From UBA5603 sp964501315 (GTDB lineage: Bacteria; Bacillota_I; Bacilli_A; Izemoplasmatales; Hujiaoplasmataceae): a stretch of 64,000 nt of DNA. Positions 31,689 through 39,926 of this stretch are shown one piece after another. The notes beneath the pieces were generated by a model, which was not told the origin of the DNA, did not search any database, and saw only the letters and a list, made by a program, of their open reading frames with translations. Position numbers and translations under genes: made by a program. The stretch's first letter is position 1. Each line of letters opens with the position of its first letter. Location of the stretch: contig CAZCSO010000002.1 of NCBI GenBank assembly GCA_964501315.1, positions 62,001 to 126,000 on the forward strand, in the 5' to 3' direction.

Positions 31689-33431
31689 GTGAAAACATCC
31701 GTTATCGATTATGAACGCAAGTTATTCAACCGAAACAAATGGGCTTACAGTGTCGGCGGCATTGGCCGCGACATGGTCTATCAGCTAGTCGCAACTTTCT
31801 TTATTACCTATGTTCAGTTTTCTGGATTGGGGCTGACGGCGTTTCAATTTGTCGTTATTGGCATCTTGCTTGTCGTAGGTCGTGTGTGGGACGCTGTGAA
31901 CGACCCGATTATGGGATCCATCGTTGAAAATACGCACACGCGATGGGGCAAATTTCGTCCTTGGATTTTGATTGGTGCGATACTAACCGCCATCGTCATC
32001 GTCTTTATGTTTAACTTCCGTCCATCGGGATGGGGATTCGTTATCTTTTTCTTTGCAATATACCTTGTTTGGGAAATGGCCTTTACGCTCAACGACATTC
32101 CTTATTGGTCGTTGATTCCGGCCTTATCAAAAAATAAGAAAGACCGCGATACCGTTACCATGATGGTTGTCGTATTCGCAGCGGTCGGTGCATTCGCTGG
32201 AAATGCAATTATTACACTTACCATGGTTGGTAGAATGGTTAAAGCTTTTAGCATGATTTCCTATACTTTCGCCATCTTCTTTATTGCTTGTTCGCTGCTG
32301 ACCGTTTTTGGCGTCAAAGAACCTCAAGAAGATGTTAAAGAAAACCCTGAAAAAGTATCCATCAAGAAGATGTTTCAAGTTATCGCGAAAAATGACCAAT
32401 TATTATGGGCTTCCTTAGCGTTGATGCTCTACAGTGTTGGGTCTGGATTATTAACGGCCTTGGGGTATAATTTCTTTTGGCTTGAAATTGGGTACAATGG
32501 TACTCTAACCACCATCTTTATCGTCAGTTTTGCGGTATCGAACATCGTAATTCAAAGTTTATATTCTACCCTTGCAAAACGCTTTACTCGTAAGAAACTG
32601 ATGATTTTCAGTTTCATTTCGTTGGTATTTGGGTATTTCATGTTTCTCGTGATTGGCTGGGTTGACTTCTTACCCGTCAACATTATCACCGCTTGCTTAT
32701 TTGGATTCTTCATCTTTGGTGGCCAAGCCATTTTATACATGGTTATTATCATCAATATGACCAATACCATTGAGTACAATGAATACAAAACCGGGAATCG
32801 TAATGAAGCTATTGTCTTTTCATTACGTCCGTTCGTAGCGAAGATGTCTAGCGCACTCCAAGGTTTGATTATGACCTTGGTATTGATCATCTCAGGCGTT
32901 TACGTCATGAGTCAGAATGTAGGCGCGTTAGAAGAAGAAGCAAACTTGTTTGGTGAAATGACACAAGAAGAACGTGCTGATTATGTTACGAGCCTACAAT
33001 CCGGTCCAGCTGCCATCAGCGAAGATGCGTATTTATCGCTTGATCTCACTGACCAGGTTGATTACATTGAATCATTGAAAACGACGCTTCCAACGTTTGA
33101 AAATCGTAATTTAGATAATACGGAAATGGTCATTTTATACGAAGCCATTCAAGATCCTGCCAATTCCGTCTTTACCTTTGATAACGATCCAAATAATGAT
33201 ATCGCCGATGGATGGTCCATGGCCATTAACGCCGCTGCCGATACGGTATTTCGTGACAAAGCAACCATTAAGATGCGTGTCTTTTTGCGTATCTTCATTA
33301 CGGTGTTGCCCTCGTTACTAATCTTTGGTGCGTATTATATTTTAAATAAAAAGTATATCATCGACGAAGTATATTATGATGAAATCACCAAAGCAACAGC
33401 AAAACGATTGCATAGCGAATTGAAATCATGA
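31689..33431 (+). CDS. GPH-family sugar:cation symporter with a long loop before the last helix
   Basis: 580-residue MFS/GPH (MelB-XylP-like) transporter for glycosides, pentosides or hexuronides. Typical features: YSVGGIGRDMVYQLVATFF, VGRVWDAVNDPIMGSIVENTHTRWGKFRPWI (the GPH signature) and NDIPYWSLIP. About 120 hydrophilic residues (roughly 405-530) are inserted before the final helix; most GPH proteins of about 450-480 residues lack this. GTG 31689 is the start, with GAGGTG upstream. The substrate is unknown; the GH2 and GH17 genes nearby suggest plant or algal glycans. Confidence 0.85.
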   Translation: MKTSVIDYERKLFNRNKWAYSVGGIGRDMVYQLVATFFITYVQFSGLGLTAFQFVVIGILLVVGRVWDAVNDPIMGSIVENTHTRWGKFRPWILIGAILTAIVIVFMFNFRPSGWGFVIFFFAIYLVWEMAFTLNDIPYWSLIPALSKNKKDRDTVTMMVVVFAAVGAFAGNAIITLTMVGRMVKAFSMISYTFAIFFIACSLLTVFGVKEPQEDVKENPEKVSIKKMFQVIAKNDQLLWASLALMLYSVGSGLLTALGYNFFWLEIGYNGTLTTIFIVSFAVSNIVIQSLYSTLAKRFTRKKLMIFSFISLVFGYFMFLVIGWVDFLPVNIITACLFGFFIFGGQAILYMVIIINMTNTIEYNEYKTGNRNEAIVFSLRPFVAKMSSALQGLIMTLVLIISGVYVMSQNVGALEEEANLFGEMTQEERADYVTSLQSGPAAISEDAYLSLDLTDQVDYIESLKTTLPTFENRNLDNTEMVILYEAIQDPANSVFTFDNDPNNDIADGWSMAINAAADTVFRDKATIKMRVFLRIFITVLPSLLIFGAYYILNKKYIIDEVYYDEITKATAKRLHSELKS

Positions 33432-33439
33432 AGTCAATG

Positions 33440-33465
33440 AACCGGAAACCCAGTTTCCGGTTTTT
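33440..33465 (+). terminator. Hairpin between the transporter and GT8 genes
   Basis: Ten-bp stem (33440-33449 with 33453-33462) with CCA loop and a T5 tail, only 15 bases before the next start codon. It should attenuate rather than isolate the following genes, which have no visible promoter of their own. Confidence 0.8.
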
Positions 33466-33480
33466 CATAGGAGTAATCAA

Positions 33481-34332
33481 ATGGATACGTTAAGAATGAA
33501 TGTGTTGGTGACGCTTGATCACCGATATTGTACGCAATTGGCGGTCATGATGACCTCGTTTATAGAACATCATAGTCCTTATGACATCAGTCTTTTTGTC
33601 ATGCATCATTCGCTGTCGAGTGATGATGAGCTATGGCTAAAAACCGTACTTCACTACTCCAATCTTTCCTTTTCTTTTATTTTTGTCGATGAACAATCGT
33701 TAGTGACTGCACCAACATCGAAACGATATCCGCATGAAATGTATTACCGTCTGTTTGCGGCTGATTATCTGCCGCGCGACCTTGATCGAATCTTGTATTT
33801 GGACCCCGATATCGTTGTGATAAACTCGTTGGCCGACCTTTATTTCGACCCATTTGATCATCATCTATTTAAAGCGTGTACGCATGTTTTCTCAAGGGGG
33901 CAACGCTTTAATCAATTGCGATTGAAGACCGATGGAAACACACCGTATTTTAACAGTGGCGTTTTGATGATGAATCTCGAGAAAATGCGCTCGGTGATTT
34001 CAAAAGAAGCGATATTTAAGTACATTAAGACGAACCGAAGTCGACTTTTATTGCCGGATCAGGATGTTTTGACGGCTCTTTTTGGAAATCAAATTCAACT
34101 TATCGACGCTTTGTATTATAATCTAAGTGAGAAGTACCTAAATCAATACAACCAAAAGGTGGCGAAAGGACAGAATCCAATCACCATCGAATGGGTGGAA
34201 AGTCATGCGAAAATAATTCATTACTGTGGCCGTAATAAACCGTGGAAACCGGAGTATCGAGGCGAGCTCAATCGTTTTTATAGAGAATACGAATCTAAAT
34301 TGAAAGGATCTATGAATGATTTACATCATTAG
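33481..34332 (+). CDS. Glycosyltransferase family 8 protein
   Basis: 283 residues; retaining GT-A enzyme. The metal/nucleotide-sugar motif is YLDPDIVV (D108-x-D110). NVLVTLDHRYCTQLAVMMTSF at the N-terminus, YFNSGVLMMNLEKMR and ALYYNLSEKYLNQ are typical of GT8 proteins such as GspA and LPS glucosyltransferases, using UDP-glucose or UDP-galactose. The closing IIHYCGRNKPWKP is also a GT8 hallmark. A TAGGAG site precedes the ATG. It overlaps the next gene by 17 bp. Acceptor unknown; probably a surface glycan or lipid. Confidence 0.88.
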   Translation: MDTLRMNVLVTLDHRYCTQLAVMMTSFIEHHSPYDISLFVMHHSLSSDDELWLKTVLHYSNLSFSFIFVDEQSLVTAPTSKRYPHEMYYRLFAADYLPRDLDRILYLDPDIVVINSLADLYFDPFDHHLFKACTHVFSRGQRFNQLRLKTDGNTPYFNSGVLMMNLEKMRSVISKEAIFKYIKTNRSRLLLPDQDVLTALFGNQIQLIDALYYNLSEKYLNQYNQKVAKGQNPITIEWVESHAKIIHYCGRNKPWKPEYRGELNRFYREYESKLKGSMNDLHH

Positions 34333-34873
34333 TGGCATTGCCAAATCGGGAAAAACATTGATAACCAGTCGCTTGCGCGACCGATTAAAAATCGGTTCTT
34401 TTTCGTCGGATTATCTGATGATGATGCTTGCCAACACCAATCCGAAATTGGGCGTTAACCCCGATGCCAGCGACCGCAGCGTATCGCATGTTCTTGAACC
34501 ATATTTGCGCAATCTAATCAAAATCATGATAGCCAATCATTTGGACTATATCTTGGAAGGCGTGCATTTTCAACCGCACCTTGTCTCAGAATTGATGCGT
34601 GATTATCCTGGCCAAATAAGAGCTGTGTTTTTAGGCTACCGTCTGATTGATTCCGTGACAAAACAATCGGAACTGATTCATTTTGGACCCAGCACCGAGA
34701 ATCATTGGTACAAACATCTCTCTCAAGCAGAGTTGCTTGAACTCGTAAATTATCTAAAAAAAGAATCCGAAATAATGTACAAACAAACCGTTGAGTACAA
34801 ACTACCCTATTTTGAGATTTCTTCGATTGTCAACCAAGCAGAAGAAATCATCAATTACCTCCTAACTTCATAA
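34316..34873 (+). CDS. P-loop kinase-like protein of unknown substrate
   Basis: 185 residues beginning with a Walker A motif, SGIAKSGKT (6-14), preceded by IYII strand residues as in small-molecule kinases and zeta-toxin-like proteins. DYILEGVHFQP suggests a Walker B/DE site. The family is not recognised with confidence. The 17-bp overlap with the GT8 gene implies co-translation. A hairpin follows its stop, but its T-run is on the other strand. Confidence 0.7.
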   Translation: MIYIISGIAKSGKTLITSRLRDRLKIGSFSSDYLMMMLANTNPKLGVNPDASDRSVSHVLEPYLRNLIKIMIANHLDYILEGVHFQPHLVSELMRDYPGQIRAVFLGYRLIDSVTKQSELIHFGPSTENHWYKHLSQAELLELVNYLKKESEIMYKQTVEYKLPYFEISSIVNQAEEIINYLLTS

Positions 34874-34893
34874 AAAAAGAGCCCTTAGGCTCT
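34872..34893 (-). terminator. Terminator of the exported phosphoesterase gene
   Basis: Stem AGAGCC/GGCTCT (34878-34893) with a CTTA loop; on the minus strand followed by TTTTTTTA. It also overlaps the end of the opposite P-loop kinase gene. Confidence 0.8.
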
Positions 34894-34896
34894 GCG

Positions 34897-36009
34897 TTAT
34901 GGAATAAGTTGAAATTCAGCTTTTACTGGATTATGGTCGCTGTACTTGAAGTTTTCCGATAACGTCGTTACGGATAAAACTTGAACGTTCGGACTAACAA
35001 TAAATCCATCGATTACGTAGTATTGATTATTTTCAAGGTTTATAGGATCATAGGGTTGATGCAACAATCGGCAGGTTGGAACCGTGTTATCGGCGAGGAT
35101 TTGCCACGAATGCTCATTGAACCACGTGGAATCCATGCCATAAGCTTGCCAATAAGTAGGATCTTTCAGTTCGTATAGATAGGAATATTCATCATTCGTT
35201 TTCGTATAGGATCCTGGGAAGGTTTGATTAAAATCACCGCCAACGATGACGTAATTGCCTGCATCGTATTCCGATTGGATTAATGTTTGTAAAGCAGCCA
35301 TTTCTTGCAGGCGCATACTTCCGTCGTCGTACGCCGACAGATGAACGTTGATCACAATCAGTTCCGAATCGCTCCCCGCGATGGGAAGACGACTGACCAC
35401 CATGCAGCGTTTTAAATTGGCAAGGCGCAATGGCCAAGAAAATTCACCGGGGAGTTGATGACGTGTCGCTGACTCAACATAGTAGTCAGTAGCCGTCATG
35501 ATTCCCGAATTTACCTCACCCATCATTTGTGATGGGTTCAAAGGGAACGGCACAAATATACAACGGTAGTTGTACCCTAGCGTAACGGGCATTTGCACTA
35601 AATCGGATAATTGTGCATATTGATTAATATGATACGAACGACTTGAATCAACATCAACTTCTTGAATCAGATAGATGTCTGCATCAGTATCTTCGATGAT
35701 GCCTTTGATTCCATCTAAGTTTGCTTGCACAGATTCGCTATCATCCATTCGCGCTTTAACGCCACCATCCATCACGAAATCTTCTGTTTCGGATAATGAA
35801 GCGTAGCCGATGTTGAAGGTTAGTACAGTAATCGTCTCTGAGATGGGGACATAATAAGTACTTTCATCTGCAAGCGGATTGGCTATTTCCAATACCGTGG
35901 TTTCTTTTGGACGGTATTCGAATACTTGAAGCGTCAAAACAAATAACAATGCGGCACTAATTATGACGATAACAACGATTAGCAATATCTTTAATGCTTT
36001 CTTAATCAT
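34897..36009 (-). CDS. Membrane-anchored endonuclease/exonuclease/phosphatase-family enzyme
   Basis: 370 residues starting at ATG 36009 (AAGAGGTG upstream; an earlier Met lacks a site). A transmembrane helix at 5-30 anchors the domain outside the cell. EEP-fold motifs are VLTFNIGY, LIQEVD (metal Glu), NVHLSAYDDGS, GGDFNQ and the C-terminal SDHNPV. The family includes DNases, sphingomyelinases and phosphatidylinositol phosphatases; the substrate cannot be told. A minus-strand TATAAT lies at 36034-36039. Confidence 0.85.
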   Translation of the reverse strand: MIKKALKILLIVVIVIISAALLFVLTLQVFEYRPKETTVLEIANPLADESTYYVPISETITVLTFNIGYASLSETEDFVMDGGVKARMDDSESVQANLDGIKGIIEDTDADIYLIQEVDVDSSRSYHINQYAQLSDLVQMPVTLGYNYRCIFVPFPLNPSQMMGEVNSGIMTATDYYVESATRHQLPGEFSWPLRLANLKRCMVVSRLPIAGSDSELIVINVHLSAYDDGSMRLQEMAALQTLIQSEYDAGNYVIVGGDFNQTFPGSYTKTNDEYSYLYELKDPTYWQAYGMDSTWFNEHSWQILADNTVPTCRLLHQPYDPINLENNQYYVIDGFIVSPNVQVLSVTTLSENFKYSDHNPVKAEFQLIP

Positions 36010-36048
36010 GGTTTCACCTCTTGTATAAACAACATTATATCGGTATTT

Positions 36049-36062
36049 TCGCAATTATGCGA
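36049..36062. promoter_or_regulatory. Palindrome upstream of the EEP and YhhN genes
   Basis: TCGCA-ATTA-TGCGA, a perfect 5-bp inverted repeat between two divergent genes and just upstream of the minus-strand -10. Possible operator; no regulator known. Confidence 0.35.
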
Positions 36063-36102
36063 TGGTTTTTTTCATTTTTTTATTAAAAAAGGAGTGAATG
36101 AA

Positions 36103-36789
36103 ATGATGTATGGTTTATTTGCGTTGGCACTAGTCGTTATCGGAGTTTTTATTTACAGCGAGATGCGTCAAAAACCGCTGAGGTCGTTTGCGCTTAAGGG
36201 ATTATCAAGTGCCATGTTTCTCGCCATTTATCTGTATGGTGTTGCGACAACCACATCGATTCAATCCCATCCTCTTGTGGTTGGATTTTTTGGAATCGGT
36301 TTGGTTTTTGGATTGATTGGAGACCTCGTTTTAGCATTAAGAAGCATGCGTCCTCAAGAGGAAAATCATCGAATTATTTTGTATGGTACGCTGTCCTTTA
36401 TGATTGGACATGTATTTTACTATTTTGCTCTATTGTCGTATGGATCCTTTGAGGTTTTAGCATTACTGATTGCCTTGATTTTATCGAACGCTACCTTTCT
36501 GGCTTCCCGAGTCATGCGACTCAACTGGGGGCCATCTAAATGGCCATCGTTGGTTTATTCCTTTTTTCTATTTTTAGTCGCTGCTCAATCGCTCTTGATC
36601 GTTATAAACAATGGATTTAGTTCCTATCACACGACATTATTGCTGGGGAGTGTTCTTTTTGCGGCGTCCGATTTGGTGTTGGCACAAATCTATTTTGCGC
36701 CCAAACCGATGACGCAGTTGATTCCAGTTAACCTATCGCTCTATTACGCCGCTCAATTATTATTGGCTTTTTCCATTAGTTTGATTTAG
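36103..36789 (+). CDS. YhhN/TMEM86-family membrane protein (lysoplasmalogenase-like)
   Basis: 228 residues, about eight transmembrane helices. Conserved polar motifs of the family are seen: FGLIGDLVLAL, IGHVFYYFAL, GSVLFAASDLVLAQ and LYYAAQLLLAFS. TMEM86B hydrolyses the vinyl-ether bond of lysoplasmalogens; bacterial members are assumed to act on similar lipids. I use ATG 36103 (GGAGTG upstream), not GTG 36094. Its last 30 bp overlap the convergent GH2 gene. Confidence 0.8.
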   Translation: MMYGLFALALVVIGVFIYSEMRQKPLRSFALKGLSSAMFLAIYLYGVATTTSIQSHPLVVGFFGIGLVFGLIGDLVLALRSMRPQEENHRIILYGTLSFMIGHVFYYFALLSYGSFEVLALLIALILSNATFLASRVMRLNWGPSKWPSLVYSFFLFLVAAQSLLIVINNGFSSYHTTLLLGSVLFAASDLVLAQIYFAPKPMTQLIPVNLSLYYAAQLLLAFSISLI

Positions 36790-38562
36790 CGAAGCGATGA
36801 GTTCTTTATTGAGCGATTGAACCACCAAACGCTCCATTTTTTCAACGGCTCGGTCGTACGTTATGAGTCCATTTACTTCTAACTCTACATCCGATAATTG
36901 CGTATAAATCGTTGCACACAATCCTTCCGATACCAACGGAAGGATTTGATCTCTTATGAGGTTCTCGTAAGCGTCGGTTAGGGATTGTGATGATGAAAAC
37001 ATACGATATCCGAAGCTGTGATCGTAATCCCATACGTGATGTTCGATGTTATAGGAATATCCCCCAAATTCAGATAAGATGAATGGACGATTATTGAGTT
37101 TTCGCGGTTTTTTTACCTCAAATATGTATTTATGTATGCTTTTGAAATCGGGTCCGTTTTGGTCATGCCAACCACTGGCATGATCCACCAATCGAGTGGG
37201 ATCGATTTTCTTCACTTCTTGAGCGATCCGTTTCGCATCAAATTGCCCCCAACCTTCGTTAAAGGGAACCCAAACGACAATGCTGGGGTGATTGAAGAGA
37301 TGCGATATCATCTGTTTTAGATGCTGTTCGAATTCGGTACGACCTTTTTGATTTTGACGATGGAACCATGCGTAATGGGAATCTTTGAGATGAATACCCA
37401 AATTAGGCAATGTCACAGCTAAGGATAACCCAAGTTGACCGACACCGCCGCTGGGCATGTCTTGCCAAACCAACATTCCCAACCGGTCGCAGTGATAATA
37501 CCAGCGCGATGGCTCGACTTTGATGTGTTTTCGAAGCATGTTAAATCCTAATGCCTTCATGAGAAGTATATCATCGATCATGGCTTGATCCGTAGGTTGT
37601 GTTAACAGACCATCTGGGAAATACCCTTGGTCAAGAACACCCGTCATGAAGTAGGGAGAATCATTGAGAAAGATTCGGGGAATCCCATTTGCATCCTGTT
37701 GAATAGACACAGATCGAAGCCCAAAATACGATTCAATAGAATCGGAAGGAACTTCATTTATTATTTCAAGTTTGAAATCGTACAACTTTGGATTTTCCGG
37801 AGACCATAAGGTTGCGTTCGGAAGTAGGATTTCCGTAAATTCATTCGCAGGAATAATCGTCTCAATCCATTGTTTTTGGTGATCGAATATCGTTAATCGA
37901 CATTGAATTGATGCTTCTTGGTTGAGGATGGGATTGATTCGAATCGAAGATTTATGGGTATCAGGAATGATTTTGATATCGCGAATGTAGATTCTTTCAA
38001 CCCATTCGTACCATACGGTTTGCCATATGCCTGACGTAGCGGTATACCAAATTCCTTTCGGTGATAAAACCTGTTTGCCTCGTTCTTGATCGGCTGTATC
38101 GGTTGGATCGGTTACCATCACGATTAATTCGTTAATTCCATCGAGAACTTGATCGGTTATGTCAAACGTAAAAGGCAGATACCCACCGACATGTTTGCCG
38201 ATAAATTGTTGATTGACGATGACTTCTGCAGTGTAATCGACGGCTTCAAAATGAAGTAAACACCGTTGATTATGTAGCTTCTTAGTATCAAAAAGTCGAC
38301 GATAGATGAGCTTTTCGGAAGGCCTTAAAGCTCTTTGCACGTTTGACAACAAACTTTCGATTGAAAAAGGAACCAGGATTTTTCCTTGATAATCTACTGG
38401 ACCTAGGTCATCGTTTTGTACAATGGCATAATCGTATTCACCATTCAAATTCGTCCAGTTATTCCGCTTTAATTGTGGTCTTGGGTAATCGTTTAGGGGA
38501 ATGGATTGGTTGACTAACGAGGTATATTTCGATGTCAATGTCGGGGAAGATAATTGTGCCAT
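36760..38562 (-). CDS. Glycoside hydrolase family 2 enzyme
   Basis: 600-residue enzyme without signal peptide, so it acts on imported oligosaccharides. Layout: sugar-binding jelly roll (about 30-190), immunoglobulin-like domain, then TIM barrel. The acid/base is E436 in VPFNEGWGQ and the likely nucleophile E498 in ILSEFGGYS. It resembles the short GH2 proteins with a GxWQTVW jelly-roll motif annotated as beta-galactosidase, mannosidase or glucuronidase; specificity is not readable. An extended -10, TGGTATAAT, lies on the minus strand at 38595-38603. The 3' end overlaps the yhhN-like gene. Confidence 0.88.
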   Translation of the reverse strand: MAQLSSPTLTSKYTSLVNQSIPLNDYPRPQLKRNNWTNLNGEYDYAIVQNDDLGPVDYQGKILVPFSIESLLSNVQRALRPSEKLIYRRLFDTKKLHNQRCLLHFEAVDYTAEVIVNQQFIGKHVGGYLPFTFDITDQVLDGINELIVMVTDPTDTADQERGKQVLSPKGIWYTATSGIWQTVWYEWVERIYIRDIKIIPDTHKSSIRINPILNQEASIQCRLTIFDHQKQWIETIIPANEFTEILLPNATLWSPENPKLYDFKLEIINEVPSDSIESYFGLRSVSIQQDANGIPRIFLNDSPYFMTGVLDQGYFPDGLLTQPTDQAMIDDILLMKALGFNMLRKHIKVEPSRWYYHCDRLGMLVWQDMPSGGVGQLGLSLAVTLPNLGIHLKDSHYAWFHRQNQKGRTEFEQHLKQMISHLFNHPSIVVWVPFNEGWGQFDAKRIAQEVKKIDPTRLVDHASGWHDQNGPDFKSIHKYIFEVKKPRKLNNRPFILSEFGGYSYNIEHHVWDYDHSFGYRMFSSSQSLTDAYENLIRDQILPLVSEGLCATIYTQLSDVELEVNGLITYDRAVEKMERLVVQSLNKELIASLNQTNGKSQ

Positions 38563-38648
38563 GATAGAGCTCCTTCATTGTAAAGACTACTTTCATTATA
38601 CCATAGATAAATGAATATGAAACTTAGGTTTTCGCGTTGAAATGGCAA

Positions 38649-38677
38649 TTGCGAAATCGCAAATATTACGCTATAAT
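38649..38677 (+). promoter_or_regulatory. Promoter with palindromic operator at the -35 (esterase gene)
   Basis: TTGCGA (38649-38654), 17-base spacer, TATAAT (38672-38677). The -35 is the left arm of the perfect palindrome TTGCGA-AA-TCGCAA (38649-38662), a likely repressor site. Confidence 0.6.
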
Positions 38678-38698
38678 TAGTAATAACGAGGTGCTTGA

Positions 38699-39505
38699 AT
38701 GAAAACAATAGATATCCTAGATATGACTCTTGAAGCATTAAATGGACGTCATCGCACAATCCGTATTTTTTTACCCGATTCTTATACGAAAGAAACTGAA
38801 AAACACTATCCAGTCTTGTACATGCACGATGGTCAGAATTTAGTTGATCCTGCAAAATTCAGTGGGTATTCATGGGATGTGTTAAACACAGCCCATAAAC
38901 TGGCAAATCAAAAACAAATTCCTGAACTGATCATCGTCGGAATTGACTCGGATGACGAACATCGCATTGAAGAATATACCCACTCATTGTCGAAACACGC
39001 CATGAAAGGAATTCAAAAATATCAAACAAGAGCAAACTTCATTCCCGAAGGAGAGAACTATGCTCGTTTTATTGTCAATCAACTAAAGCCTTACGTCGAT
39101 TCCCACTATCGAACGTTACCGGGGCGAGAAACGACCGCAATCGCTGGCAGTTCCTGTGGGGGAAATATATCCTTATATATTGGTGCTAACTATGACCATG
39201 TGTTCAGTATCGTTGGCGCATTTTCACCTGCGTACTGGATTATTCATGACGATATCTATAAACGAATTAAAGATAAGACGTTTCAACTTCCGATGCGGTT
39301 TTATCATGATATGGGAGGAAAAGAGAACGGGATATGGACGGTCTTTACGTTACTTTCCGAAGCCAAAAAGATGAATCGAGTCTTTTTAAATCATTCACAA
39401 TCCCATCTTGACAGTTATTTCGTCATTGATCGAAAAGCACGTCATACTGAACTGTTTTGGCAAGATCGTTTCTATGGTTTTTTACTATGGGCTTTTGGTG
39501 AATAA
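38699..39505 (+). CDS. Alpha/beta hydrolase, esterase D-like (PF00756 type)
   Basis: 268 residues. The fold is seen from PVLYMHDGQN (the oxyanion/HDGQN motif of this family) and the nucleophile Ser in AGSSCGGNIS. A C-terminal HSQSHLDSYFVI region may supply the catalytic His. Enzymes of this group cleave feruloyl, siderophore or acyl esters. Cytoplasmic by lack of a signal. GAGGTG precedes the ATG. Single gene. Confidence 0.82.
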   Translation: MKTIDILDMTLEALNGRHRTIRIFLPDSYTKETEKHYPVLYMHDGQNLVDPAKFSGYSWDVLNTAHKLANQKQIPELIIVGIDSDDEHRIEEYTHSLSKHAMKGIQKYQTRANFIPEGENYARFIVNQLKPYVDSHYRTLPGRETTAIAGSSCGGNISLYIGANYDHVFSIVGAFSPAYWIIHDDIYKRIKDKTFQLPMRFYHDMGGKENGIWTVFTLLSEAKKMNRVFLNHSQSHLDSYFVIDRKARHTELFWQDRFYGFLLWAFGE

Positions 39506-39521
39506 AACCATTAATAAAGGG

Positions 39522-39549
39522 TTGATTTTTTGATTTAAAAGTGTATAAT
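39522..39549 (+). promoter_or_regulatory. Promoter of the PII-like/antiporter operon
   Basis: TTGATT (39522-39527), 16-base spacer, TATAAT (39544-39549). Confidence 0.65.
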
Positions 39550-39578
39550 ACCTTAAGTGGTCTATTTGGGAGGTTCTT

Positions 39579-39914
39579 ATGAAATTAATGGTTTACGTTC
39601 TGAATGATGTCCATCTATTAGACAAATTCTTAATTGCCCTAAAAGAAAACAATGTTCGCGGTGCGACGATTTTAAACAGTACCGGAATGGGTAGAATGCT
39701 TTCTGAAAACGACGATATGAATTTATTTGGATCATTCAAATTTTTATTTGATGGACCGAGATCTGAGTCTCGCGTCATCTTAATTGCTTTGGAAGATGAA
39801 CAAGTCGAATGCGTTCTTAACATCATTGAGACATTCGCGGGCGATTTATCGAAACCAAACAGCGGTATTGTATTTACATTACCAATCGATTACATCAAGG
39901 GATACAAAAAGTAA
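39579..39914 (+). CDS. PII-like small signalling protein
   Basis: 111 residues with the ferredoxin-like PII pattern: KLMVYVLNDVHLLDKFLIALKENNVRGATILNSTGMGR, where beta-1, alpha-1 and beta-2 lead to a T-loop-like insert, and FTLPIDYIKGYKK at the end. The classical Tyr51 and Q39 motifs of GlnB are missing, so it is a PII-like protein, likely binding a nucleotide. It lies 12 bp ahead of a cation:proton antiporter on one transcript, so it may regulate that transporter, as other PII-like proteins do with neighbouring transporters. GGGAGG precedes the ATG. Confidence 0.65.
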   Translation: MKLMVYVLNDVHLLDKFLIALKENNVRGATILNSTGMGRMLSENDDMNLFGSFKFLFDGPRSESRVILIALEDEQVECVLNIIETFAGDLSKPNSGIVFTLPIDYIKGYKK

Positions 39915-39926
39915 GGTGCTGATGGT

